Of a stretch of DNA of 64,000 nt, positions 23,331 to 31,601 are shown one piece after another. The stretch is from UBA4732 sp002404095 (GTDB lineage: Bacteria; Planctomycetota; Planctomycetia; Gemmatales; Gemmataceae): positions 1 through 64,000 of the forward strand of contig DAIPWT010000018.1 in assembly GCA_036783645.1 (NCBI GenBank), in the 5' to 3' direction. Numbering within the stretch: position 1 is the first letter of the stretch; each line of letters opens with the position of its first letter. The translations under genes were made by a program, and so were the position numbers. The notes below the pieces were generated by a model. It worked only from the letters and a program-made list of their open reading frames with translations. It ran no database searches and was not told the DNA's origin.

Positions 23331-23395
23331 GGGCGGGGAGACCCCGCCCCTACCGCACCAACGCCGTCCTCCGTAGGGGCGGGGTTTCCCCGCCC
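23331..23395. repeat. Outward REP pair upstream of the transposase
   Basis: Two inverted copies of a GC-rich REP, 23331-23354 and 23373-23395, each a small palindrome around GGCGGGG...CCCCGCC. The same pair arrangement recurs inside the transposase gene (23813-23876). The second copy is also the left half of the 88-bp unit at 23373. Confidence 0.88.
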
Positions 23396-23460
23396 GGACG
23401 GTGCATCGACGTGATGGCCGGTCCACGAACCGTCCAGGGCGGGGAAACCCCGCCCCTACC
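23373..23460. repeat. REPIN-like unit, left of the transposase
   Basis: 88 bp: two inverted REPs (GTAGGGGCGGGG...CCCCGCCCCTACC) separated by a spacer containing TGGCCGGTCCACGAACCGTC. An 88-bp unit with almost the same spacer lies at 24164-24251, on the other side of the transposase gene, in the same orientation. Confidence 0.9.
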
Positions 23461-23501
23461 GTACAGGCGCCGCTCCTACGTCCGCGGTCGGAGGAATCCT
23501 T

Positions 23502-24167
23502 ATGCGCTACGACCCAGAACGCCATCACCGCCGTTCGGTCCGCCTGCGGCAATACGATTATTCCCAGGCCGGAGCCTATTTCGTCACAATCTGCGTGCAG
23601 GGACGAGAATGCCTCTTGGGCGAAGTCGCGGGCGCGGCCGTGGTGTTAAGCCCTTTCGGCCGGATGGTGGAAAATTGGTGGAACGACTTGCCGCGGCGTT
23701 TCCCCCGCCTGGACCTGGACGCATGGGTCGTCATGCCCAACCACCTACACGGCATCGTCGTTCTGGGCGCGCCGGCCCTTGAAACGACCAATAGCGAGCC
23801 GTTGACAGTCGAGGGCGGGGAGACCCCGCCCCTACCGAAGGAGCGTCCCACGGTAGGGGCGGGGTTTCCCCGCCCCGCGCCGTGCAAAGACCGAAACCAC
23901 CTATCCCAATCCACCAATTCGGCCGCCATCGAAGCCGTCCTGCGGTGTCCGACGCTGGGCCAAGTCGTGGCCTATTTCAAATTCCAATCGACGAAGTCCG
24001 TTAATCAGGCGCGGGGTACGCCGGGCGGCCGCTTCTGGCAACGCAACTATTACGATCACGTCATCCGCGAGGAGACCTCGTTGGACCGGCTGCGAAATTA
24101 CGTGGTCGAAAATCCTCTTCGGTGGGAACTGGACCAGTTGCACCCCGATCAGCCGTCAAAATGGTAG
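23502..24167 (+). CDS. REP-associated tyrosine transposase (RAYT, Y1 HUH family)
   Basis: 221 residues. The HUH motif is HLHGI with His81 and His83, after VVMPN; the nucleophile is in RNYYDHVI (Tyr183 or Tyr184). The N-terminus (RRSVRLRQYDYSQAGAYFVT) and the C-terminal ENPLRW are typical of the Y1 single-domain transposases. They cut and join one strand at REP palindromes. The gene is bracketed by matching REPIN-like units (23373-23460 and 24164-24251). The region of about residues 105-125 is an in-frame copy of its own REP pair (fragments GGETPPLP and VGAGFPRP), placed between the HUH and Tyr parts, so it may or may not still be active. Confidence 0.9.
   Translation: MRYDPERHHRRSVRLRQYDYSQAGAYFVTICVQGRECLLGEVAGAAVVLSPFGRMVENWWNDLPRRFPRLDLDAWVVMPNHLHGIVVLGAPALETTNSEPLTVEGGETPPLPKERPTVGAGFPRPAPCKDRNHLSQSTNSAAIEAVLRCPTLGQVVAYFKFQSTKSVNQARGTPGGRFWQRNYYDHVIREETSLDRLRNYVVENPLRWELDQLHPDQPSKW
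23813..23876. repeat. REP pair in frame inside the RAYT gene
   Basis: REPs at 23813-23836 and 23852-23876 in inverted orientation, translated without a frame break. Same arrangement as the pair at 23331-23395. Confidence 0.9.
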
Positions 24168-24251
24168 GGGCGGGGTTTCCCCGCCCGCGAGGTGAAACGA
24201 CGTGACGGCCGGTCCACGAACCGTCCAGGGCGGGGAGACCACGCCCCTACC
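24164..24251. repeat. REPIN-like unit, right of the transposase
   Basis: 88 bp with two inverted REPs and a spacer nearly identical to that of the unit at 23373-23460. It overlaps the last bases of the RAYT gene and ends shortly before the convergent dehydrogenase gene. Confidence 0.9.
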
Positions 24252-24278
24252 ACGCAGGCGCCTTCGTCCGTTCGGTCG

Positions 24279-27200
24279 TCACTTCGACGCTTTCAGCGTT
24301 TGCAGATAACTAAAGAGGTCGGCAAGGTCTTCCGGCTTGAGCCCCTTGAGCAACCCATTGGGCATCAACGACCGCGTCGTCGGACTTTGGGAGGCGATCT
24401 CCGGCGTAGCCACGCGCACCGTCGTTGCGGCGCCGGTTTGCAGGATGACGCCATCGGCCGAAAAGAAGGCGACGATGCCGAAATAGACCTGGCCGGCGTG
24501 CGTCTCGATCCGCGTCACCCGGTAGGGCGGCGCCACGTCCCTACTCGGATAGATAATGGCGTCGAAGAGGTCGGCGCGCGAGAAACGGCTCGTCACGGCC
24601 GTCAGGTCGGGGCCGAGCCGCGTCCCGCCAGTGTGACAAGTCGCGCAGGCTCGGACGCGGAAGAGCGCTTCGCCGCGTCTCGCATCGCCCTTGTCCCACG
24701 GCACGGTTTGCAGCAGTTTAGTCCATACCGCCGGGTCTTCATCGGCGTCGCCCTGCGCCGCGGCGGTCCATTTCGGATATTTCTCATCAAACCATGCAAA
24801 TACGGGCTGATAGACGCGCTTGAGCGCGACCGGATCGTCGCCCTGTTCGGTAAGCTTGAACGATTGGCCGCTCTGCCGGTTCAAAAGGGCGCTCGCCTGC
24901 TTACGCACCTCACGCTCTTTCGGTTCCAGGGTGAGTTGCCGCAGCAGTCGCACCAGCGGCGCGATGAGACGCGGCTCCTCATCGCGCGGCAACTCCGCCA
25001 ACGCGCTCAGGCAAGCCAATACCACCTGCCGCTGGCTGGATTCCAATCCGCTTAGGAACCTTTCGCGGTCCACTTCCTCCGGTTTGTCCGCGAGCCGAAG
25101 GAGAAGAGCGTCGCGCAAGCCGAGATTGGGCCATTGCTCGCGGAACACCGGCCTCGCTTCCGCCGCCGGCAGCAGACTTAGCAGGTCTATAAGCGGCCCC
25201 GACCAAGCGAAGTCGTCGTCCTTTTTGACGGCAGAAAGAAATAGCCGGGCCGCGTCACGGCGATGAGCTTCATCGAAGCACTCCGTCAGGGCGACGTGAG
25301 CGGCTCGGACGAAATCCTTGTGCTGAAGTAGGGCGTCGGTCAAACGCGGATCTTTTTTGATAAGTTCGGGTAGAATCTCCACGAGCCGGGCGTTCCAGTT
25401 CTGCTTGTTGCGCTGCGCCTGCCCTTCCAGCTTGCGGTCGAGGCTAAGTATCGCGTCGGCGACCTGATCCGCGGATTTGCCGTCGCGCTTGCCGCGTAGA
25501 CGCGAGTAGACGATTAAATAGTGCATATCAAGGGTCGCTGAACTCTTAGGCGTCCACATCGCCGCGACCTTGGCCGGTGTGGAGTCGTCGTCGTCCTCCA
25601 CTATCGCTAGAAAACGGGCGGCTTCCATATCCAGGTGTTCGTCGCCTGACGGGAACCAACCGTGGATAAGCCGGCGGGCGTCGTCCACTTCTTTCTCATA
25701 TCCCTTAAGCGATCTCTGTAAGGAATAGGGGCCGTACACTTCTGCGGACGGGTTTTTTAGGTTGAAATCCCCGAGCGACCGCACGAGCAATCGGATCGCA
25801 TCCTGGCGGTCGCGTGCGGTCCCTACGATTCTCAAAAGTTCGACCGCGGTATGCACGTCCGCCGCGAGGTTTTCCCCAACGGGATGACGCAACTGCTTGG
25901 CTAACGCCCATGAAAAAGGCTCGGGATGAACGCTAAAATCACTGGTTAGCCTCAAATTGGTCCATTTGTAATCCAGGAGTAGAGACGCCAATCGCGCCTC
26001 CGCCTGCCGGACACGTTTGTCGTCATCGGCCAAGATCCAGATTACGGCGCCCATGCCCCGAACAAATTCCCGATCAGGATCGGCTGCATGGTCGGCCAAG
26101 GCTTCGAGAGCCTTGACGCGCAGGCGCTTATCGCCCTTGTCCGCCATCGGGGGTAATAAGGCCGCACAAGCCGGGTCTAGTTTTCGGCCCAGCGACCAAG
26201 CAACTCTGGCGTGAACCAAGGAGGGGTATGCTTTTCGGATGCTTTCCACAGTCGGGCGTGGAAGACCATCAAAAAGCTCTGTCAGCACTTCGACGGCCCG
26301 CACACGGTCGGCCTCCGTTCGCTTCTCATCAGTAATGGCTTCCAGGAACGGCTTTGCCCCAAGTTTCCTCGCCAACGGTTCCCACTTCGCCCGCGACCAC
26401 GCATCCAACGGCTGCGGCGCCTGCAACACTTTATCGAGGTCCGTCTTCGGCGCCGGTCGTCGTTGCAGCGGCGCCTTGCCGTCGCCGACGTATTCGACGT
26501 GATACACCGCGCCGCGCGTCTTGCGTCCGCCCATGCTGATGAACAGCGATCCGTCGGGCGCCACCACGATGTCGGTGGGATCGAACCCGTTGGAGCCGAC
26601 CGCCTCCAAAAACACTTCAGGCTTCGTCTTGTACGTCGCTCCGGTTGGCGTGAGCGGGCAAAAGTAGACCCTACCGAAAGTCCAGTCGCAGGCGAAGAGG
26701 CCGCCGCGATAGCGCTCCGGGAACTGATCGTGTCGATAACATGTCACGCCGGTCGGTGAGCCCCGACCGATCGGATAAAGAATATCCACAGTGTCCAGAT
26801 AGTAATCCGGCCTACCCCAGCCCGGCCCCTGACCTGTCACCTGCCAACCGTGGTTGCCGCCGTAACCGATGTGAAAGAGCCGCGTCGGTTGATACCAGGG
26901 TAGGAAAAAATCCGCCTCCACGTCGCTGTCATAAGTGAAGATTTCGCCGTCGGCGTTGAAGTCGAAGTCGTAAGGGTTGCGGAAGCCATCGGCGATCACC
27001 TCGCACGTCTTACAGTCCGGCGGCAAGCGCAACAGGGCGCCGGCCGTCGGCTTCTTCACCGGCGAGTTCGGCCGCGTTACGTGGCGCTGGTCGATGCCGC
27101 TGTTGTTGCCGCCGAGGACGTACCAATAACCGTCCGGCCCTTTGCGCATGGCATGGCCGCCGTGTTCGCTGAAGTTCAGCGGCAGGAGTTTTTCTGGTAT

Positions 27201-27572
27201 CGGCTCCAGCGTTCCCTTGGTCTTGCCGGCGTGGTAGCGCGAGAACCAGCCGTCGCCGCAGAAGTAGAGGTCGCCGCCGTCGAAACAGAGGCCCATGCCA
27301 CCCGTCCTCGTCGGGGCGATGACCTCCGCCTTGTCGGCCCGGCCGGTCCCCTTGGTATCGAGCAAGCGTTTGATCCAACCCTCGCTGGTGACGACGACGC
27401 GGCCGTCGGCGTCCAGCGTCATGGCATAAATATCGTTGGCGAGCTCCTGATCTGCGTAGAGCGTGACGCGGAAACCCGGCGGCGCATGCAAACCGAGATC
27501 GTCGGCTGCGAATGTCGTCGGCGCTACGAATACGAGAATGCCCAGGCAGGTGGGAAACAGGCGTTGCATCAT
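24279..27572 (-). CDS. Secreted PVC-type dehydrogenase with C-terminal heme-binding CxxCH domain
   Basis: 1097 residues. A signal peptide (about 1-22), an N-terminal six-bladed propeller of the membrane-bound dehydrogenase type (PGFRVTLYADQELANDIYAM, GGMGLCFDGGDLYFCGDG, DFDFNADGEIFTYDSDVEAD), a middle part of helical HEAT-like repeats (about 430-900) and a C-terminal cytochrome-like domain with CATCHTGG at about 975 (heme-binding CxxCH) and a distal region with SLMPNGLLKGL. This layout is characteristic of planctomycetes and verrucomicrobia. A role in periplasmic sugar oxidation is likely but the substrate is unknown. It is divergent from the acyl desaturase operon. Confidence 0.92.
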   Translation of the reverse strand: MMQRLFPTCLGILVFVAPTTFAADDLGLHAPPGFRVTLYADQELANDIYAMTLDADGRVVVTSEGWIKRLLDTKGTGRADKAEVIAPTRTGGMGLCFDGGDLYFCGDGWFSRYHAGKTKGTLEPIPEKLLPLNFSEHGGHAMRKGPDGYWYVLGGNNSGIDQRHVTRPNSPVKKPTAGALLRLPPDCKTCEVIADGFRNPYDFDFNADGEIFTYDSDVEADFFLPWYQPTRLFHIGYGGNHGWQVTGQGPGWGRPDYYLDTVDILYPIGRGSPTGVTCYRHDQFPERYRGGLFACDWTFGRVYFCPLTPTGATYKTKPEVFLEAVGSNGFDPTDIVVAPDGSLFISMGGRKTRGAVYHVEYVGDGKAPLQRRPAPKTDLDKVLQAPQPLDAWSRAKWEPLARKLGAKPFLEAITDEKRTEADRVRAVEVLTELFDGLPRPTVESIRKAYPSLVHARVAWSLGRKLDPACAALLPPMADKGDKRLRVKALEALADHAADPDREFVRGMGAVIWILADDDKRVRQAEARLASLLLDYKWTNLRLTSDFSVHPEPFSWALAKQLRHPVGENLAADVHTAVELLRIVGTARDRQDAIRLLVRSLGDFNLKNPSAEVYGPYSLQRSLKGYEKEVDDARRLIHGWFPSGDEHLDMEAARFLAIVEDDDDSTPAKVAAMWTPKSSATLDMHYLIVYSRLRGKRDGKSADQVADAILSLDRKLEGQAQRNKQNWNARLVEILPELIKKDPRLTDALLQHKDFVRAAHVALTECFDEAHRRDAARLFLSAVKKDDDFAWSGPLIDLLSLLPAAEARPVFREQWPNLGLRDALLLRLADKPEEVDRERFLSGLESSQRQVVLACLSALAELPRDEEPRLIAPLVRLLRQLTLEPKEREVRKQASALLNRQSGQSFKLTEQGDDPVALKRVYQPVFAWFDEKYPKWTAAAQGDADEDPAVWTKLLQTVPWDKGDARRGEALFRVRACATCHTGGTRLGPDLTAVTSRFSRADLFDAIIYPSRDVAPPYRVTRIETHAGQVYFGIVAFFSADGVILQTGAATTVRVATPEIASQSPTTRSLMPNGLLKGLKPEDLADLFSYLQTLKASK

Positions 27573-27877
27573 AGTTGCCCTGTGGGAATCAACGACCGCA
27601 ACGGCAAGTGTATACCGCGCCTGACGCGCGGGCCAATTATGAGAAGAGAAGTTGGGAAGTCTGGGAAGAATGACGAAGGTTTCCTCTTGCTAAGCCGCAC
27701 TGATCGGGTATGCTCAACCGAAAGAAGGGGGGTCGTTGTCCGCAAGGATCCACGCCTCACTTTGCCGTCCGCTTGGCCTTGTCGCCGTACGGACGGTCGA
27801 TGGCTCAAGGCCGGCCGTCAAGGGACAAAAGGATTTTGCGTTCGGACCCCGAACCTCCTTTCCCCGAGCGCGTGAGC
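27573..27877. other. Divergent intergenic region (305 bp)
   Basis: No gene seen. It holds the leaders of the dehydrogenase (minus) and the acyl desaturase operon (plus). Confidence 0.5.
27687..27714 (+). promoter_or_regulatory. Possible sigma-70-like promoter for the desaturase/ketosynthase operon
   Basis: TTGCTA (27687-27692) and TATGCT (27709-27714) with a 16-bp spacer, 164 bases before the desaturase start. Four of six matches in each hexamer. Planctomycete promoter rules are poorly known, so this is only a candidate. Confidence 0.3.
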
Positions 27878-28711
27878 ATGAGCATCGCATATCAACCGGA
27901 AAATCCGGAAATCCTGCATAAGATTTCGTTGCTCTTCCGCGACTATTTCGACCACGCCGAAAAGAAACGCCGCTGGAACATCCGGGAAGACGTCCCTTGG
28001 GGGCAGTGCAATCGGTCGCTTAACCCCGCCATCGCCGACGTCATGGAAACCTTTTGCGCCGTCGAAATGTACTTGCCCGATTATCTCGCCAAGCTCATCC
28101 CCCAGGTGCGCGCCAACCGCGGTCGGGCCTGGATGCTGGCCACGTGGGGCTACGAAGAATCCAAACATTCGATGGCGTTCGGCGACTGGCTGCTCCGTTC
28201 CGGGATGCGCAGCGACGAGCAGATGGCCGACCTAGAGAAAACGGTCTTCTCGCACGAATGGGATCTTCCTTGGGACAACGCCCGGGCCATGGTCTGTTAC
28301 ACGATGGTTCAGGAACTGGCGACCTGGCTCCATTACTACAACCTCCGCGAGCAACTAGCGGCGGAGGGCGGCGACCCCGCGCTCCACCGCGTCTTGACCC
28401 TGGTCGCCATCGACGAGCGCACCCACTACGATTTCTTTCGCCGGCTCGTGGCGCTCTATTTGGAAGACGACCGCGAAGGCACGTTGGAGCAGCTGCGGCG
28501 AGTGGTGAACGGCTTCGCCATGCCCGCCGTCCATTTGCTCGCCGACTCTCGCAAGCGGACCCAGGAAGTGAAGGATTTAAGAGTTTTCGACTATGATATG
28601 TATTATTATCAGGTATTTGAGCCGATCGTGAAAGCCTTGGCTCTGCGAAAAACTGACCTACGGCGTCACTCGCCGCGCGAGGTCATGTTGCCAACGGCCG
28701 CGCGAGTGTAA
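27878..28711 (+). CDS. Acyl-ACP desaturase-like di-iron protein (ferritin-like)
   Basis: 277 residues from ATG 27878; the frame is open to 27710 but the upstream part is not conserved-looking. Iron-ligand motifs EESKH (after WGYE) and DERTH, about 85 residues apart, match the two ExxH carboxylate-histidine half sites of the plant-type acyl-ACP desaturase family; FCAVEMYLPDYL and VQELATW supply further Glu ligands. It introduces a cis double bond or another oxygen-dependent change into an acyl chain bound to carrier protein. First gene of a four-gene unit with two ketosynthases and an SDR; 34 bp to the next gene. Confidence 0.85.
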   Translation: MSIAYQPENPEILHKISLLFRDYFDHAEKKRRWNIREDVPWGQCNRSLNPAIADVMETFCAVEMYLPDYLAKLIPQVRANRGRAWMLATWGYEESKHSMAFGDWLLRSGMRSDEQMADLEKTVFSHEWDLPWDNARAMVCYTMVQELATWLHYYNLREQLAAEGGDPALHRVLTLVAIDERTHYDFFRRLVALYLEDDREGTLEQLRRVVNGFAMPAVHLLADSRKRTQEVKDLRVFDYDMYYYQVFEPIVKALALRKTDLRRHSPREVMLPTAARV

Positions 28712-28745
28712 CGTCGTTTCCGACATCTTGACCCCTACAGGCGCC

Positions 28746-30020
28746 ATGACTGCTTCCCGTCGCGCGGTGCTGACCGGGATTGGCGTCGTGACCCCAATCG
28801 GCCTGGACGCGGCTTCCTTCGGGCGGAGCCTGCGCGAGGGACGCGGCGGCATTCACTCCGTCCACTCGTTCGACGCCTCCGCCCTCCCCGTCCGCTTCGG
28901 CGGTGAAATACTCAACTTCGACGCGCGCTCCTACCTTGAAAAGAAAGACCGCAAGCGCCTCAATGGGATGGTGCGCACCATCCAGTTCGCCGTGGCCGCC
29001 GCCCAGCTGGCGATGAACGACGCTGGATTGAAAAAGGATACGCTTGACCCCGCCCGATTCGGCGTGGTTTTCGGGACGGGCACGGTGCCCGGCGATCTGG
29101 TGGATCTAGGCTACGCGGGGTTGGAAAGCCTGGACGGATCGCCGAATCGGATCGACATGAAGAAGTGGGGCGAAACCGGCATCCCGCGCATCCCGCCGAT
29201 GTGGATGCTGAACCACGTTCCCAACATGGCGGCCTGCCACGTCTCCATTTCGCATAACGCGCAAGGCCCTAACAACACGATTAGCCAGACCGATCTCGGC
29301 GGCTTGTTAGCGCTGGGCGAGGCGTTTCGCGCCGTGCTGCGCGGCCGCGCGGACTTGTTCCTCGCCGGCGGCACTGATGCTAAGATCAGCCCCTGCACGA
29401 TGGCCCGCCAGTGCCTGTTCACGCCGCTGTCGCAACGAAACGACGCCCCCGAAAGGGCGTGCCGGCCGTTCGACCGCGGCCGCGACGGCGTGGTGTTGGG
29501 GGAAGGCGGCGGCGTTCTCGTGATGGAAGAGTTGGAACACGCCCGAAGCCGGGGAGGCCGTATTTACGCCGAGGTGTTAGGTTTCGGCGCCGCCTTCGAC
29601 CGCAGCCACGACGGCGACGGCGTGGCCCGCGCCGCCCGCATCGCCCTGACCGAGGCGAACGTCGGCCAGGCCGATCTCGATCACGTTAACGCGCAGGGAT
29701 ACAGTACGCCGCTCACCGACGCCCTGGAGGCCCAGGCGTTGGGAGAAGTCTTCGGGCGAAATGGGCACGGAGTTCCGGTCTTCGCCCCTAAGAGTTATTT
29801 TGGCAATAGCGGAGCGGCATCGGGGCCGATGGAATTGGCGGCCAGTCTGCTTGCTGAGGCCGACGGCGTGTTGCCGGCCACGCTGAATTACGAGGAACCC
29901 GACCGGATGTGTCCGGTGGAGGTGGTGCGCGAGCCGCGGCCGGTGACGCGGCCGTGTTTTCTCAAGATCGGCTTTACCGAGTTGGGACAATGCGCGGCGA
30001 TGGTCTGTCGGAAATGGTGA
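28746..30020 (+). CDS. Catalytically degenerate ketosynthase (chain-length-factor-like)
   Basis: 424 residues from ATG 28746, chosen because the beta-ketoacyl synthase fold starts with RRAVLTGIGVVTPIG. The thiolase fold is complete, but each catalytic residue is replaced: the nucleophile position (TAC in active enzymes) reads QTDLGG with Asp183; the first His (NAHGT) reads NAQGYST with Gln317; the second His (KxxxGH) reads KSYFGNSG with Asn354. An enzyme without Cys, His and His cannot condense, so it probably partners the intact ketosynthase encoded at 30284, in the manner of KS-beta chain-length factors. In known KS-beta the Cys is usually Gln, not Asp, so this is a different lineage. Confidence 0.88.
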   Translation: MTASRRAVLTGIGVVTPIGLDAASFGRSLREGRGGIHSVHSFDASALPVRFGGEILNFDARSYLEKKDRKRLNGMVRTIQFAVAAAQLAMNDAGLKKDTLDPARFGVVFGTGTVPGDLVDLGYAGLESLDGSPNRIDMKKWGETGIPRIPPMWMLNHVPNMAACHVSISHNAQGPNNTISQTDLGGLLALGEAFRAVLRGRADLFLAGGTDAKISPCTMARQCLFTPLSQRNDAPERACRPFDRGRDGVVLGEGGGVLVMEELEHARSRGGRIYAEVLGFGAAFDRSHDGDGVARAARIALTEANVGQADLDHVNAQGYSTPLTDALEAQALGEVFGRNGHGVPVFAPKSYFGNSGAASGPMELAASLLAEADGVLPATLNYEEPDRMCPVEVVREPRPVTRPCFLKIGFTELGQCAAMVCRKW

Positions 30021-30072
30021 CGGTCGGCTGAAATGGGTGTGCCTCTCGATTTAGGCATGAGGGCGGCCTCTT

Positions 30073-30171
30073 GCTCCCTCCCCCCCTTGTGGGGGAGAGT
30101 TGGGGTGGGGGGGTGAAGTCTCCGAAGCCATACCCCCCACCCCAACCCTCCCCCACAAGGGGGGAGGGAGC
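30073..30171. repeat. G/C-rich palindrome between the two ketosynthase genes
   Basis: Arms of about 38-40 bp (GCTCCCTCCCCCC...GGGGTGGGG and complement) span 30073-30171 in the 263-bp gap between the degenerate and the intact ketosynthase genes. One arm is strongly purine-rich on each strand. A known type of dispersed planctomycete repeat; it might uncouple the two genes. Confidence 0.9.
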
Positions 30172-30283
30172 TAATCAGCGAGGTCGTTGCGAGCAGCATC
30201 GTCCGAACATATGCTTACGGTGGAAAGCCGTGGTCAACCCGTGAGAACGCCTTCACGCGGCAGCGAGCAAACAGTTTACCAGT

Positions 30284-31576
30284 ATGAAACGTCGCGTCGT
30301 CATCACGGGCATGGGCGCCATTACGCCGGTCGCAAACCGCGTGGATGAACTATTCGCCGCACAGATTGCGGGCCGCAGCGGCGTCGGCGCCATCACGCAC
30401 TTCGACGCTAGCACGTTTCCCACCCGTTTCGCCGCTGAGGTCAAGGATTTTCAACTCGACCGCTATGTGCAGGACGCCCAGCGTTGGGACGAGTGCGGCG
30501 CCAACACACGCTTTGCCCTTGCCGCCGCCCGTCAGGCCGTGGAGGACGCCGGCCTCCTCGCCATGAGCGGCGTGGACCCGACGCGGTTCGGCGTCTACCT
30601 CGGCGCCGGCGAGGGGACGCAGGATTTTCATTGCATGGTCTCCATTGCCGCCGGCAGTTATCGGGCCGAGCGGCAAGCTCTGGACCCGGTCGCCCTGTCC
30701 GCCGCCGCCCTCCGCGGTTTCCGGCCTGGCCACGAATACGAGCAGGAGCTGCACACCACGCCCGCGCATGTCGCGGAGTATTTCGGTCTCGAAGGCCCGA
30801 ATTACAACTGCTTCACGGCCTGCGCCGCCGGAAGTCAGGCGCTCGGCGAGGCTCTGGAGATGATCCGCTGCGACGACGCCGACTTGATGCTGGCAGGCGG
30901 TTCGCACAGCATGATCCACCCCCTGGGCGTAACCGGATTCAACCTACTGACGGCCCTGTCCACGCGGAACGGGGATCCCACCCGCGCATCGCGGCCGTTC
31001 GACCTGCACCGCGACGGTTTTGTCATCGGTGAAGGCGCCGGAATGCTTGTTCTCGAAGAATTGGAACACGCCCGTCGTCGCGGGGCCAAGATCCACGCCG
31101 AGCTGACCGGCTATGGCTCGACGGGCGACGCCTACCGCGTCACCGACAGTCACCCGGAGGGCCGTGGCGCCGTGGCGTGCATGGCGAGCGCCTTGGCCGA
31201 CGCCGGCCTAGCGCCCGACGAAATTGGTTACATCAACGCCCACGGCACCAGCACTCGCGTCAACGATAGGTCAGAGACGAAGGCGATCAAAAAAGTCTTC
31301 GGAGAGGGCGCGTATCGGACGCCGGTGAGCAGCAGCAAAAGTATGCTCGGCCACCTCATCGCCGCGGCCGGGCCGGTGGAACTTATCATCTGCGTCGAAG
31401 CGCTACGGCGCGGCGTCCTGCCGCCCACGATTAACTATGAGACGCGCGACCCCGAATGCGACCTTGATTACGTACCCAACCAGGCGCGCGAGAAGCGCGT
31501 GCGTCACGCGCTGAGCAACAGCTTCGGTTTCGGCGGACAAAACGTATCGCTGATCGTCAGCTGCTTTTCGGAATAG
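30284..31576 (+). CDS. fabF: Beta-ketoacyl-ACP synthase II-type ketosynthase (intact)
   Basis: 430 residues. Catalytic Cys180 in TACAAGSQ, His320 in NAHGTST and His357 in MLGHLIAAAGP are all present, and the protein opens with RRVVITGMGAITPV as in FabF. It condenses acyl-ACP with malonyl-ACP. It pairs with the degenerate ketosynthase upstream (about 424 versus 430 residues), and is 25 bp before an SDR. Whether it is the housekeeping FabF or a dedicated KS-alpha cannot be decided from the window; the context favours a dedicated role. No acyl carrier protein gene was seen nearby. Confidence 0.92.
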   Translation: MKRRVVITGMGAITPVANRVDELFAAQIAGRSGVGAITHFDASTFPTRFAAEVKDFQLDRYVQDAQRWDECGANTRFALAAARQAVEDAGLLAMSGVDPTRFGVYLGAGEGTQDFHCMVSIAAGSYRAERQALDPVALSAAALRGFRPGHEYEQELHTTPAHVAEYFGLEGPNYNCFTACAAGSQALGEALEMIRCDDADLMLAGGSHSMIHPLGVTGFNLLTALSTRNGDPTRASRPFDLHRDGFVIGEGAGMLVLEELEHARRRGAKIHAELTGYGSTGDAYRVTDSHPEGRGAVACMASALADAGLAPDEIGYINAHGTSTRVNDRSETKAIKKVFGEGAYRTPVSSSKSMLGHLIAAAGPVELIICVEALRRGVLPPTINYETRDPECDLDYVPNQAREKRVRHALSNSFGFGGQNVSLIVSCFSE

Positions 31577-31601
31577 GGAACAAGGGAGGCGCCGTCGCGT
31601 C

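Noticed and set aside
30060..30180. Small coding frame with PPCGGGLGWG
   Set aside because: It is the translation of a palindromic repeat.
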